A stretch of DNA of 64,000 nucleotides from NCBI GenBank assembly GCA_947454485.1, contig CANGJJ010000006.1:62001-126000 (forward strand), given 5' to 3'. This stretch comes from Beijerinckiaceae bacterium. Lineage in GTDB: Bacteria; Pseudomonadota; Alphaproteobacteria; Rhizobiales; Beijerinckiaceae. Of the stretch, positions 26,652 through 34,976 are shown in pieces. Positions within the stretch are counted from its first letter, which is position 1; each line of letters opens with the position of its first letter. A program made the position numbers and the translations under genes. The notes under the pieces were generated by a model that did no database searches, was not told the origin of the DNA, and saw only the letters and a list, made by a program, of their open reading frames with translations.

Positions 26652-27434
26652 CTAGAACGCGCCGGGGAAAGCGCCCCCGTCAATCAGCATATTCTGACCG
26701 GTGATATAGCCCGCATGGTCGCTCGCCAAAAAGGCGCAGAGCTTGCCGAACTCTTCTGGATTGCCGAGCCGCTGCGCGGGAATAGCTTTCGTGCGCGCGG
26801 CCAAAATATCATCTGCACTCTGCCCCGGATTTTTGGCCGCAGCCGCGCTCGCCGTCTGGCGCAGACGATCCGTCAAAAAGGCACCGGGCAGGATGTTGTT
26901 GATGGTGACATTGGAAGCTGCCACCTGACGCGCCACACCCGCCACGAAAGCTGTGAGACCTGCACGCGCGCCCGAGGACAAATCGAGCATCGGCAGCGGC
27001 GCTTTCACAGAGCCTGATGTGATGTTGATGATGCGGCCAAAGCGACGCGCCACCATGCCATCAATGACGCCTTGGATGAGTTCAATCGGCGTCAGCATAT
27101 TGGCCTCAACACCGGCGACCATGTCGCCATGCGAGAGTTGGCGGAAGTCTTTGGGCGGCGGGCCACCATTGTTGTTGACGAGAATATCAACCTCAGCACA
27201 AGCGGCCAAAAGCGCAGCGCGGCCTTGCGCTGTGCCCACATCAGCCACCACCGCAGTGACTTTTGCGCCTGTGGCCTGCGCAATAGCTTTGGCGGTCTCA
27301 TCAAGCACCTGCTGATTGCGGCCATTGATCACGACTTCGCAGCCAGCCTCTGCCAGCGCTGTGGCGCAAGCACGACCAAGCCCCTTGCTGGACGCGCAGA
27401 TGATCGCGCGACGGCCCTTCAATCCCAGATCCAT
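26652..27434 (-). CDS. Short-chain dehydrogenase/reductase with altered active site
   Basis: A 260-residue Rossmann-fold protein. The cofactor loop is CASSKGLGRA (TGxxxGxG-like), NNNGG replaces NNAG, and the catalytic Ser is present in NITSGS (about Ser140). The YxxxK dyad, expected 13 residues later, reads S153-S-G-A-R157 (DLSSGARAGL): Tyr is Ser and Lys is Arg. Classic oxidoreductase chemistry is therefore doubtful. GGAGGA sits before the ATG at 27434. It lies between rhodanese and EamA genes on the same strand. Confidence 0.85.
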   Translation of the reverse strand: MDLGLKGRRAIICASSKGLGRACATALAEAGCEVVINGRNQQVLDETAKAIAQATGAKVTAVVADVGTAQGRAALLAACAEVDILVNNNGGPPPKDFRQLSHGDMVAGVEANMLTPIELIQGVIDGMVARRFGRIINITSGSVKAPLPMLDLSSGARAGLTAFVAGVARQVAASNVTINNILPGAFLTDRLRQTASAAAAKNPGQSADDILAARTKAIPAQRLGNPEEFGKLCAFLASDHAGYITGQNMLIDGGAFPGAF

Positions 27435-27461
27435 GACATCCTCCGCCTGCGCTGACCTCAC

Positions 27462-27794
27462 TCAGTCGTTCACAATCTCTTCGCCCGCGCCCTGCCATTC
27501 CAGCATGCCGCCGGTGAAATGAGCGCGCACATCCATACGGCCAGCTTCCTGCGCAAGGCCAAGCGCTGTGATCGAGCGACGACCCGAGCGGCAATGGAGC
27601 ACAATGCGCTGGCCGGGTGTCTGCGGTGGGAGGCTGTCAGGGTCAAACACAGACAGAGCATTCAAAGTCGCGCCGGGAATATGGCCCGCATCCCATTCAA
27701 TGGGTTCGCGCACATCAACCAGCACAATGGAGCCATTGGCGAGACCGGCTTTCAATTCTTCAAGGCTGACGTCTTCAACGATGATCTTGTCCAC
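27462..27794 (-). CDS. Rhodanese-domain protein
   Basis: A single-domain sulfurtransferase of about 110 residues. The DVREPIEWDAGHIPGA motif and the active-site loop HCRSGRRS, with its persulfide-forming Cys, are both intact. The likely start is GTG 27794 (encoding MDKIIVEDVS), with GGAGAG 4-5 bases upstream; a TTG at 27806 is an alternative. It follows the chromate transporter gene closely. Role: sulfur transfer or redox signalling. Confidence 0.88.
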   Translation of the reverse strand: MDKIIVEDVSLEELKAGLANGSIVLVDVREPIEWDAGHIPGATLNALSVFDPDSLPPQTPGQRIVLHCRSGRRSITALGLAQEAGRMDVRAHFTGGMLEWQGAGEEIVND

Positions 27795-27806
27795 GATGCT
27801 CTCCAA

Positions 27807-28361
27807 TCACTGGCTCACAGGCCAGATACCAGCAAATTCAGCCGCCACAAACAATGATGCGCCCGCAAAGAGCACGACAAAGGGATGCAGCTTGCGCCAG
27901 ATGCTCAGCCAGATGCCGGCCCCCAGCGCGCAGACCCACACCAGAGCGCTATTACCCGATAGACGGATGATGGATATAGCGCCCGCCATCACAAGTCCGA
28001 CAGCGATGGGCGCAAGGCCCTTCTCCAAAGCCGTATGCCATTGATGACCGCGATAGCGATCATAAAAGCGCGCCACGACCATGCACAGGATCGAGGCCGG
28101 CAAAAACAGCGCAAGCGTTGCCACCAAAGCGCCCAGCCAGCCCGCGATCTTCCAGCCGATCAAAGTCGCCAACATCGCACCGGGACCGGGAGCCACACGC
28201 GCGATGGAGAACAGATCAATGAATTCACGCGCCGTGACCCATTGCATCACATCCACAGTCTCGCGCTGCAAGGGCGCAAAAATGCTGGGCCCGCCGCCAA
28301 TCGACAAAAGCGAGAAGGGAACGAGAATGACAGTGAGACCGATGAGGGGATTGTCGCGCAT
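27807..28361 (-). CDS. Chromate transporter ChrA-like, second half
   Basis: A 184-residue membrane protein of the short-chain CHR family. It starts MRDNPLIGLTVILVPFSLLS, contains GGGPSIFAPLQRETV and ends with hydrophobic helices. Short CHR proteins work as pairs with opposite membrane orientation. The partner is the gene directly upstream, with an ATGA overlap at 28361. The pair should export chromate or another oxyanion. The neighbouring rhodanese hints at sulfate or sulfur chemistry, but that is inference. Confidence 0.86.
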   Translation of the reverse strand: MRDNPLIGLTVILVPFSLLSIGGGPSIFAPLQRETVDVMQWVTAREFIDLFSIARVAPGPGAMLATLIGWKIAGWLGALVATLALFLPASILCMVVARFYDRYRGHQWHTALEKGLAPIAVGLVMAGAISIIRLSGNSALVWVCALGAGIWLSIWRKLHPFVVLFAGASLFVAAEFAGIWPVSQ

Positions 28362-28927
28362 CACGCTTCCCCTCGCGGCCAAGCGAGCGCAATACTCAGC
28401 GGCGCCAAGACAGCCACCACCGGCACAAGTGGCCATTGCAAAATGCCGATGGCGACAAAGACGCAAAAGGCCATCAGCCCCATGGAAAATTCGCGGCATC
28501 CATGCGCTGCGCCCGCAAAGGCCATGCGCAACACCATGCCCACCGCAGTTGCGGCAATACCATCCATCGCCGAATGAAAGCCCGGCAATTTAATCACATC
28601 ATCATAGACGCTCGCCAGCGCGATCACGAGAAAGAAGGGGCCGGTGAGAACACAGACCAGAGCCACCAAAGCCCCCACAGAGCCGCGCAGAACCTGACCA
28701 ATATAAACGGCCATATTGGTCACATTGGCGCCCGGAAGAACCTGCCCGAGAGCCAGACCTGAGAGAAACTGCCCCTCACTCAACCATCCCAGCCGCGTGA
28801 CTGTGAGGCGATGCATCCAGCCCGTCACACCACCACCGAAACTGAAAGCGCCGACCTGCAAAAAGACACGCGCAATAGCCCAGAGGGAAACCCGCTTGTC
28901 GGCAGCTTTTGTCTCTTCGCCCGGCAT
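28361..28927 (-). CDS. Chromate transporter ChrA-like, first half
   Basis: A 188-residue membrane protein with the N-terminal CHR motif VGAFSFGGGVTGWM and the internal SGLALGQVLPGANVTN (compare the CHR signature GQ-x-x-PG). It pairs with the following gene, which has its own full CHR motif set. ATG 28927 (MPGEETKAADKR) has GAGGGAG upstream. It appears to be the first gene of the leftward five-gene run ending at 25721. Confidence 0.86.
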   Translation of the reverse strand: MPGEETKAADKRVSLWAIARVFLQVGAFSFGGGVTGWMHRLTVTRLGWLSEGQFLSGLALGQVLPGANVTNMAVYIGQVLRGSVGALVALVCVLTGPFFLVIALASVYDDVIKLPGFHSAMDGIAATAVGMVLRMAFAGAAHGCREFSMGLMAFCVFVAIGILQWPLVPVVAVLAPLSIALAWPRGEA

Positions 28928-29095
28928 GGCAGCGGTCTCCCTCGATTCGGCCCTGTCCACCATGCCACAAAGCGCAACCAGCCGCGCTGTCTGGCGGGTT
29001 TTCTGCCACATGCGCTAGTGCTTGTTCTTCAGCCGGTCCTTTGCGAATATCGCGCCGGACAATTCGGCGCCAAGCCGATACGGGAGGACAACAGA

Positions 29096-29944
29096 ATGCA
29101 TGATGCGGCGCATAATCAGGTTCAGACCCTGAAGGGAATTGAGTTCGTCCGTCGTGGGGACGAAAGTCTGCAGGGCGAGCTGCATCTTCCCGCCAATGCC
29201 AAGAACGCCCCCTGCATCATCGCCATTCACGGCGGCGCCTGGCAGCGTGGCGGCCCCAAGAGCTATGCTAAGCTTGGCCCCTATCTCGCCCAGCATGGCA
29301 TTGCAGTCTTCGCGGTGACCTATCGCTTTGCGCCCAAAAATCTCTATCCGGCGGCTGTGCAGGATTCGCGCGCGGCCATTCAGTTCATCCGCTCAAAGGG
29401 CGCTGAATGGGGCATTGATGTGAACCGCCTTGCCGTCATGGGGGATTCTGCAGGCGGCCATCTGGCGGCGCTGGTGGCACTGGCGGGCGATAACCCTGAA
29501 TTTGCGGGCAAGCCTGAGGATGCCTATCCCGGCGTCAGCACCAAGGTGAAGGCCTGTGTGCCGATTTATGGCATTTTCGACATGGTGGCCCAGTGGGAGT
29601 TCGACCATCTGCTCGCGCCCAAGGGCAATCTGGGCGAGATCTTTTTGGGCTTCAGCGCGCTTGAAGATCGCTTTGGCTATCACAAGGCCTCGCCGATCAA
29701 TTATGTCACCAAGGCGGCCACCCAGATCGCCTTCTTCATGGCTTGGGGCACGCGCGATGACATTGTGGACCCCGTATCCCAGTCCGAGCGGATGCGCGAT
29801 GCCTTGAAGCGGGCCGATGTGTTCGTGCGGACCGCCACCGTCGATACCGGCCATTTCTGGATCCATGACCCGCTCGACGAGCCGGGCAGCTTCCCCGGTT
29901 TCGTGGCCCCCCGCCTACTGCGGTTCCTGCAGGAAAAACTGTGA
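29096..29944 (+). CDS. Alpha/beta hydrolase, HSL/carboxylesterase type
   Basis: A 282-residue esterase of the BD-FAE/hormone-sensitive-lipase branch. The oxyanion-hole motif is HGGAWQRGG, the nucleophile elbow MGDSAGGH, the acid probably Asp in GTRDDIVDP, and the base His in VDTGHFW. GGGAGGACAACAGA precedes ATG 29096; longer in-frame starts reach into the divergent ChrA gene and are not credible. The substrate is unknown; related enzymes include kynurenine formamidase. A long palindrome follows the stop and then a marR gene. Confidence 0.88.
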   Translation: MHDAAHNQVQTLKGIEFVRRGDESLQGELHLPANAKNAPCIIAIHGGAWQRGGPKSYAKLGPYLAQHGIAVFAVTYRFAPKNLYPAAVQDSRAAIQFIRSKGAEWGIDVNRLAVMGDSAGGHLAALVALAGDNPEFAGKPEDAYPGVSTKVKACVPIYGIFDMVAQWEFDHLLAPKGNLGEIFLGFSALEDRFGYHKASPINYVTKAATQIAFFMAWGTRDDIVDPVSQSERMRDALKRADVFVRTATVDTGHFWIHDPLDEPGSFPGFVAPRLLRFLQEKL

Positions 29945-29987
29945 TCAATCGCTCTGTTGTCGGATCCTTAGGTATCTGATAATTTCT

Positions 29988-30016
29988 CCCCTCGACCGGA
30001 TATATCCGGCGAGGGG
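29988..30016. promoter_or_regulatory. Long palindrome upstream of marR (candidate operator)
   Basis: CCCCTCG-a-CCGGATATATCCGG-CGAGGGG: a 14-base perfect palindrome CCGGATATATCCGG (29996-30009) flanked by 7-base inverted arms, with a single unpaired A at 29995. It lies 48 bases before the marR ATG and has no T tract. It fits an operator for the MarR dimer better than a terminator, though either is possible. Confidence 0.55.
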
Positions 30017-30063
30017 CGAAAAGCCCCTTGAAACACACCGGCCAACGGTGGAGGGGGAGGAAG

Positions 30064-30525
30064 ATGAACCAACATTCTCATATCGAGGCGCAAGCATCGG
30101 CTAATTTGCCATTGCTGATGAGCGCACTCGTCTCGCGGCTGGGCCGTGAGACTGTTCGTGGCCTCACGGGGCTGCGTTTGGGCGCACAGGGCGCCCGCGT
30201 TCTCGTCTATCTGGTCGAGCAATCGGGCCTGCGCTGTTCGTCTCTGGCGGCAGCCGTTGGTCTGGAGGCCACTGCGCTCTCGCATTTGCTGCGCAGCCTG
30301 TCAGATCAGGGCCTGATTGAGCGCGAACGCGCGCGCGGCGACAACCGCTCCATCGAGGTGCGGCTGACGGCCAAGGGGCGCGAAGTTGCGCTGCGCTGTC
30401 AGGAAATCGGCGGCAATGCCGAGCGGCATCTGATGACGGGCCTCAACGAGCAAGATGTCGCGCAATTGCACGAGATCCTGCGTCGCATGAGCGCCAATCT
30501 GGATGCTGCTGAGCGCGCCGCCTGA
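30064..30525 (+). CDS. MarR-family transcriptional regulator
   Basis: A 153-residue winged-helix repressor. The recognition helix region is LRCSSLAAAVGLEATALSHL and the wing is RERARGDNRSIEVRLTAKG, the D-x-R signature of MarR proteins. GGGGGAGGAAG precedes the ATG. It follows the esterase gene on the same strand and its stop directly abuts the stop of the convergent VOC gene. A palindrome at 29988-30016 is its likely binding site. Ligand is unknown. Confidence 0.93.
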   Translation: MNQHSHIEAQASANLPLLMSALVSRLGRETVRGLTGLRLGAQGARVLVYLVEQSGLRCSSLAAAVGLEATALSHLLRSLSDQGLIERERARGDNRSIEVRLTAKGREVALRCQEIGGNAERHLMTGLNEQDVAQLHEILRRMSANLDAAERAA

Positions 30526-30879
30526 TCAGACCGCCGCTTTGGCGAAGAGCTGGATGATATTGCCTTCCGGGTCACGGAAGGCCAGCACTTTGCCATGGCT
30601 GCCCATATCGCGCCGCTGCACAATCGTGCAGCCGCCAGCGATGAGCTTGTCTTCATAAGGCGCCAGATCATCCACTTCGAGGGCTGCCACAGCGCCGCCC
30701 TCCAGATTGGCGGATTCCTCGGGGCTGCTCAAAGCAAAGCTGACATTTCCGCCATCAAACTGCGCCCAGCGCGCCCCATCGCGAAACTTCAGCTTGAGGC
30801 CAAACACATCCTCATAAAAGGACACGGCCCGGTCCATATCCTTGACCGTGTAATAGACGCTCTGCACACGTTTCAGCAC
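30526..30879 (-). CDS. VOC-superfamily (glyoxalase/dioxygenase-fold) protein
   Basis: A 117-residue protein with two beta-alpha-beta-beta-beta modules: YYTVKDMDRAVSFYEDVFGL and VDDLAPYEDKLIAGG...FRDPEGNIIQLF. The terminal Glu/Gln metal-site region is FRDPEGNIIQL. The family includes glyoxalase I, resistance proteins and dioxygenases; function cannot be chosen. I use GTG 30879, with GGGGAGA 6 bases upstream. TTG 30894 is an alternative. Confidence 0.85.
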   Translation of the reverse strand: MLKRVQSVYYTVKDMDRAVSFYEDVFGLKLKFRDGARWAQFDGGNVSFALSSPEESANLEGGAVAALEVDDLAPYEDKLIAGGCTIVQRRDMGSHGKVLAFRDPEGNIIQLFAKAAV

Positions 30880-31010
30880 GACACTTCTCCCCAATGAATG
30901 TCTGCACCAGACTGGGCGAGCCGCAAGCCAGCGTCAACACACCGGTTGGGCCGGTGAACCCAAGCTGCTATAAGCCCCCGCGATAGGAAAACGCCACGGA
31001 GGCTCGCCCC

Positions 31011-31970
31011 ATGTACAAGAAAATGCCGGTCATCGCCCTTGAGGAACATTATTGGGACCGCGAGCTTGCCGCCCAATTGCAAGGCGCTGAGGGCTCGCGC
31101 TCACAGGACATGCTGAACCGCCTCTATGACCTTGGCGATCTGCGCCTGAAAGAGATGGACGAGGCGGGCATCGACATTCAGGTGCTCTCGCATGGCGCAC
31201 CCTCCGCACAAAAACTCGACGCTTCCATTGCTGTTGATCTTACCAAGCGCGTCAATGATCGCCTGGCGCAGGCAATCTCGCGTCACCCCACGCGCTTTGC
31301 AGGCTTTGCCGCTCTGCCCACGATCAATCCTGATGCCGCTGCGCGCGAGCTCGAGCGCTGCGTGAAAGATCTCAACATGGTGGGCGCGATGATCTGCGGC
31401 CTGACCAATGGCATGTTCCATGACGATGAGCGCTTCTTGCCGATCTTCGAAATGGCAGAAAAGCTCGGTGTGCCGATCTATTTCCATCCCTCCTTCCCCG
31501 ACAAGAATGTGTCGGAGGTCTATTACGACAAATATGCGAAGGACTATCCGCAGGTCGTGCGCGCGGCTTGGGGCTATACGGTGGAGACCGCCACGCAGGC
31601 CGTGCGCCTGATCTTGAGCGGCCTGTTTGCCAAGCATCCCAAGCTCAATGTCATCCTCGGCCATTTTGGCGAGACCCTGCCCTATCAGCTGTGGCGCATT
31701 GATCAGGCTTTGAAGCGTCCCGGCCATGAGTCCGTGAACTTCCGCGAAGTCTTCACGCGCAACTTCCACATCACCACCAGCGGTCACTTCTCCACCACCG
31801 CGCTCGTCTGCGCGATGATGGAGATGAGCATGGATCACATCATGTTCTCGGTGGACTATCCTTTCGTCGCCAATAAGCCGGCGATGGATTGGCTCGACAC
31901 GCTGCAGATTTCCAACACCGATATGCGCAAATTCCTGTCGGGCAATGCGCGCAATCTGTTGAAGATCTAA
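31011..31970 (+). CDS. Amidohydrolase-family decarboxylase (gamma-resorcylate decarboxylase-like)
   Basis: A 319-residue TIM-barrel enzyme of the amidohydrolase 2 group. The N-terminal metal motif is ALEEHYWD (E11, H13), the ExH form seen in 2,6- and 2,3-dihydroxybenzoate decarboxylases rather than HxH. Other ligands lie in IYFHPSF, ILGHFGE and FSVDYPF (the catalytic Asp). It most likely decarboxylates a hydroxybenzoate non-oxidatively. It heads a rightward group with an alpha/beta hydrolase and a MetE-like gene, spaced by 48 and 11 bases. Confidence 0.88.
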   Translation: MYKKMPVIALEEHYWDRELAAQLQGAEGSRSQDMLNRLYDLGDLRLKEMDEAGIDIQVLSHGAPSAQKLDASIAVDLTKRVNDRLAQAISRHPTRFAGFAALPTINPDAAARELERCVKDLNMVGAMICGLTNGMFHDDERFLPIFEMAEKLGVPIYFHPSFPDKNVSEVYYDKYAKDYPQVVRAAWGYTVETATQAVRLILSGLFAKHPKLNVILGHFGETLPYQLWRIDQALKRPGHESVNFREVFTRNFHITTSGHFSTTALVCAMMEMSMDHIMFSVDYPFVANKPAMDWLDTLQISNTDMRKFLSGNARNLLKI

Positions 31971-32018
31971 ACCCAACACAGGCGGCCTCGTGCCGCCTCA
32001 CTGCTGTGAGAGATAGCC

Positions 32019-32726
32019 ATGGCCAAGAGCCAGACCCTTTATCTGCTGCCCGGACTTTTGTGCGACGCTTACACTTATGAAAAGCAGGTCGCCGCGCTGA
32101 AGGCTGACTATGACGTGCGTGTGCTGGATTTCTTCGGCTGCGAGTCCATGACCGACATGGCCGAGCGCGTCTTCAAAGACGCCCCCGAGCGCTTCTCGGT
32201 CTGCGGCTTTTCGATGGGCGGGCGCGTCGCCTTGCAGATGTATAAGATGCAGCCCCAGCGTATCGAGCGCCTGTGCCTGCTCGACACGGGCGTGACGCCG
32301 GTTGCAGCAGGTGAAGCTGAGAAGCGTCAGGCGCTCGTCGACCTTGCGCATAAGCGTGGCATGGCGGCCCTGTGTTCTGTCTGGCTACCGCCAATGCTGC
32401 ATCCTGACCAGCGCAACAATCCTGCCCTTGTCGACCCCCTGACGGCAATGGTCTGCCGCGCGACGCCGCAGATTTTCGAAGGGCAGATCCGTGCGCTTCT
32501 GGGCCGTGAAGATGCACGCCCCCTGCTCTCGACCATGCGCATGCCCGTCAGCGTGGCTGTTGGCCGCCAGGACGAATGGAGCACGGTCGCTCAGCATGAG
32601 GACTTTGCAAAACAGATCCCAGGGGCCAAACTGACCGTGATCGAAGAGAGCGGCCATTTCGTGCCCGTCGAACAGCCCGAGGCTCTGACAGCGGTGCTGC
32701 GCGACCTGATGGCTCAGCCGATCTAA
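32019..32726 (+). CDS. Alpha/beta hydrolase
   Basis: A 235-residue single-domain hydrolase. The N-terminal strand YLLPGLLCDAYTYEKQV includes the oxyanion region, and the nucleophile elbow is CGFSMGGR. The acid is probably Asp in VGRQDEWS and the base His in EESGHFVPVEQP. It belongs to the MenH/pimeloyl-carboxylesterase-like group; substrate is unknown. It lies between the decarboxylase and MetE-like genes, and the ribosome site of the next gene (AAAGGAGGA) begins in its stop codon. Confidence 0.9.
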   Translation: MAKSQTLYLLPGLLCDAYTYEKQVAALKADYDVRVLDFFGCESMTDMAERVFKDAPERFSVCGFSMGGRVALQMYKMQPQRIERLCLLDTGVTPVAAGEAEKRQALVDLAHKRGMAALCSVWLPPMLHPDQRNNPALVDPLTAMVCRATPQIFEGQIRALLGREDARPLLSTMRMPVSVAVGRQDEWSTVAQHEDFAKQIPGAKLTVIEESGHFVPVEQPEALTAVLRDLMAQPI

Positions 32727-32737
32727 AGGAGGACGTG

Positions 32738-33853
32738 ATGGCAAAAGGACCGTTTCGCGCTGACCATGTCGGCAGCCTGCTGCGACCGCAGGAACTCAAA
32801 GACGCCCGCGCGAAAGCTGCCAGCGGCGAGATCACACGTGATCAGCTGCGCGCTATCGAAGACAAATGCATTCGCGATGTGGTGCAATTGCAAGAGAGCG
32901 CTGGCCTGCAGTCTGTGACCGATGGCGAGTTCCGTCGTGCCATGTGGCATACGGACTTTCTCACCGGCTTTGATGGCATCGTCCCGACCCATTCCAACTA
33001 TGCAGTGAAATTTCACGGCAAGGGCGGCGAGACAGCAGAAACGCGCTCCATGCTCACAGTCAATGGCAAAGTGCGCCGCTCCAAGCCCATCATGATCGAC
33101 CATTTCGCTTTTCTGAAATCGGTCACGACCAAGACTGCAAAATTCTGCATGCCATCTGCGACCTATCTGCATGTGCGCGGCGGCCGCAATCTCGTTGACC
33201 CGACCGCTTATCCTGACATGCAGGAGTTCTGGCACGATATCGCACAGGGCTATCAGGAAGAGATCGCTGATCTTGCCAAGGCGGGCTGCGATTATGTGCA
33301 GATCGACGATGTGTCCTTCGCCTATCTGTGCGATGAAAATATCTGCAAGCAGATTGCCAATGATGGCGAAGACCCCAAGCGCCTGCCCCAGCTCTATACC
33401 AAGATCGTCAATACGCTGGTCGCCAAGCGTCCCGCCAATATGACGGTGACGATCCACACCTGCCGTGGCAATCACGACAGTATGTGGATGGCAGAAGGTG
33501 GCTATGACGCGGTGGCTGAGGCCTTCTTTACTGAAGCTGATGTCGATGGCTTCTTCCTTGAATATGACACCGAGCGCGCCGGTGGTTTCGAGCCCCTGCG
33601 CTTTGTGCCGAAGAACAAGAAGGTCGTGCTGGGTCTCATCAGCTCGAAAGAAGCTGCGATTGAATCAAAAGATCAGATCAAGCGCCGCATCGACGAGGCG
33701 ACCAAATATATCGCGCTCGACCAATTGTGCCTCAGCCCCCAATGCGGCTTCGCCTCCACCGCTCCGGGCAACCGCATCACCGAAGATGTGGAACGCAAAA
33801 AGCTGCAGCTGATCGTTGAGATCGCGCAGGAAGTTTGGGGAAGTGCTGTGTAA
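32738..33853 (+). CDS. MetE C-terminal-like cobalamin-independent methyltransferase
   Basis: A 371-residue protein matching the catalytic (C-terminal) half of cobalamin-independent methionine synthase, like YxjG/YxjH. Zinc ligands are preserved: His and Cys in TIHTCRGNH, Glu in FFLEYDTERAG and Cys in LSPQCGFAS. An N-terminal motif FRADHVGSLLRP is typical of the stand-alone group. It probably transfers a methyl group to a thiol; donor and acceptor are unknown. AAAGGAGGA precedes ATG 32738. An MTHFR-like gene lies on the opposite strand just beyond the repeat. Confidence 0.9.
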   Translation: MAKGPFRADHVGSLLRPQELKDARAKAASGEITRDQLRAIEDKCIRDVVQLQESAGLQSVTDGEFRRAMWHTDFLTGFDGIVPTHSNYAVKFHGKGGETAETRSMLTVNGKVRRSKPIMIDHFAFLKSVTTKTAKFCMPSATYLHVRGGRNLVDPTAYPDMQEFWHDIAQGYQEEIADLAKAGCDYVQIDDVSFAYLCDENICKQIANDGEDPKRLPQLYTKIVNTLVAKRPANMTVTIHTCRGNHDSMWMAEGGYDAVAEAFFTEADVDGFFLEYDTERAGGFEPLRFVPKNKKVVLGLISSKEAAIESKDQIKRRIDEATKYIALDQLCLSPQCGFASTAPGNRITEDVERKKLQLIVEIAQEVWGSAV

Positions 33854-33924
33854 GGCAGAGCTGCCGCTCCTCCAACAGGGGTCGGGCGGCTGAGGTTTGC
33901 TGCACTCCAAAAAGAAGAGGCACC

Positions 33925-34078
33925 CGCTCCTCCCAGTGGGAGGAGCTGTCGGCGGATGCCGACTGAGGCGGGGATCAAGACTTTCAGGATGAGGCTCCGT
34001 CAGGGTGAGCCTTACTCCGCCACACCCGATCCCCTCATCCGTCCGCTCCGCGACCACCTTCTCCCAATGGGAGAAGGA
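33925..34078 (+). repeat. Intergenic bipartite palindromic repeat, copy C
   Basis: The left module (about 33925-33975) has the stem GCTCCTCCC/GGGAGGAGC and a second hairpin GTCGGCggatGCCGAC; the second keeps pairing although its sequence differs from copy A. The right module (about 34024-34078) has CGATCCCCTCATCCGTCCGC and the CCTTCTCCCaatGGGAGAAGG hairpin. The right end abuts the stop codon of the MTHFR-like gene, so it lies between two convergent genes. Confidence 0.85.
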
Positions 34079-34969
34079 TTATTCCGCCAGCGCATCCTTG
34101 ATCCACGCACTCGTCTTCGCCAATCCACCAACGGGGAAGAAGTGGAAGGCTTCGACGCAGCGGCCTTTGTCACTCACCAACACATCGCCAAGACCGCGCA
34201 CGACGCCCTCCGGCCCCGTGTCTTTCAACAAGCGGCCAATCGTGCCGATATGTTTTTGCACGGCGGAGATCGAATTGCCGATGCCACAGCGCAGGGCGAA
34301 TTTCAGCAGCGTGGCCGGATTGGCAGGTCCTGCCAGACCAAGACGCACGGGCGCATCAAGCCCGATGTCGTGAATCGCACCCAGCCATTGCTCAATCGGG
34401 CGCGGATCAAATGAGAATTGCGTGACAATCCCATAGCCAAGCCCCGCCGCTTTGGCAGCATCGCGCTTATCAATGAGCACACGCATCAAACGCTCATGCG
34501 ACAGACCGACATTGCCTTCAGGATGGCCCGCCACATCCACATGGGTGATACCCACTTGCTGCAGCACACCACTCTCGATGATCTGCAAGCTCGTTGCATA
34601 ATCACCGCGCGCGCGGGTTGAATCACCCGCGATCAACAGCAAGCGCTTGACGCCGCCCTGCTCGACTGCGCCGCCGACATAATCAGCCAACATCTGTCGC
34701 CCCGCGATCTGGCGCGCTGGCAGATGCAAAACGGGATTATAGCCCGCATCATGCAAGATGCGCGCGATCTTGATACGCTCACCAAAATCATCCCCCGGCA
34801 GATAGCTCACATAGATGTCGGAGCCGGGACGAAAATAACTGTCGAGCACTTTGGGTGAGTTCTTTTCATAAACCTCGACCGTGGCCGCGCGCAGCAGGCT
34901 GGCGATCCGGTCTTGAACGAGTGAGGGCACAGGGGCGCTCCTTGAAGTGCGGGCAAGTGCGAGAGTCAT
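34079..34969 (-). CDS. Methylenetetrahydrofolate reductase-like protein
   Basis: A 296-residue protein of the MTHFR/FAD-linked oxidoreductase fold. It contains LLLIAGDSTRARGDYATSL and VDVAGHPEGNVGL, matching the GD and AGHPEGH-type folate/FAD motifs of MetF. It lacks several other MetF signatures, so it may be a specialised paralogue that handles methyl groups delivered to folate during catabolism. GAGG lies 5 bases before the ATG. It is the last gene of the leftward operon that starts with the Liv importer, directly after the HTH-methyltransferase gene. Confidence 0.85.
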   Translation of the reverse strand: MTLALARTSRSAPVPSLVQDRIASLLRAATVEVYEKNSPKVLDSYFRPGSDIYVSYLPGDDFGERIKIARILHDAGYNPVLHLPARQIAGRQMLADYVGGAVEQGGVKRLLLIAGDSTRARGDYATSLQIIESGVLQQVGITHVDVAGHPEGNVGLSHERLMRVLIDKRDAAKAAGLGYGIVTQFSFDPRPIEQWLGAIHDIGLDAPVRLGLAGPANPATLLKFALRCGIGNSISAVQKHIGTIGRLLKDTGPEGVVRGLGDVLVSDKGRCVEAFHFFPVGGLAKTSAWIKDALAE

Positions 34970-34976
34970 TTACGCC

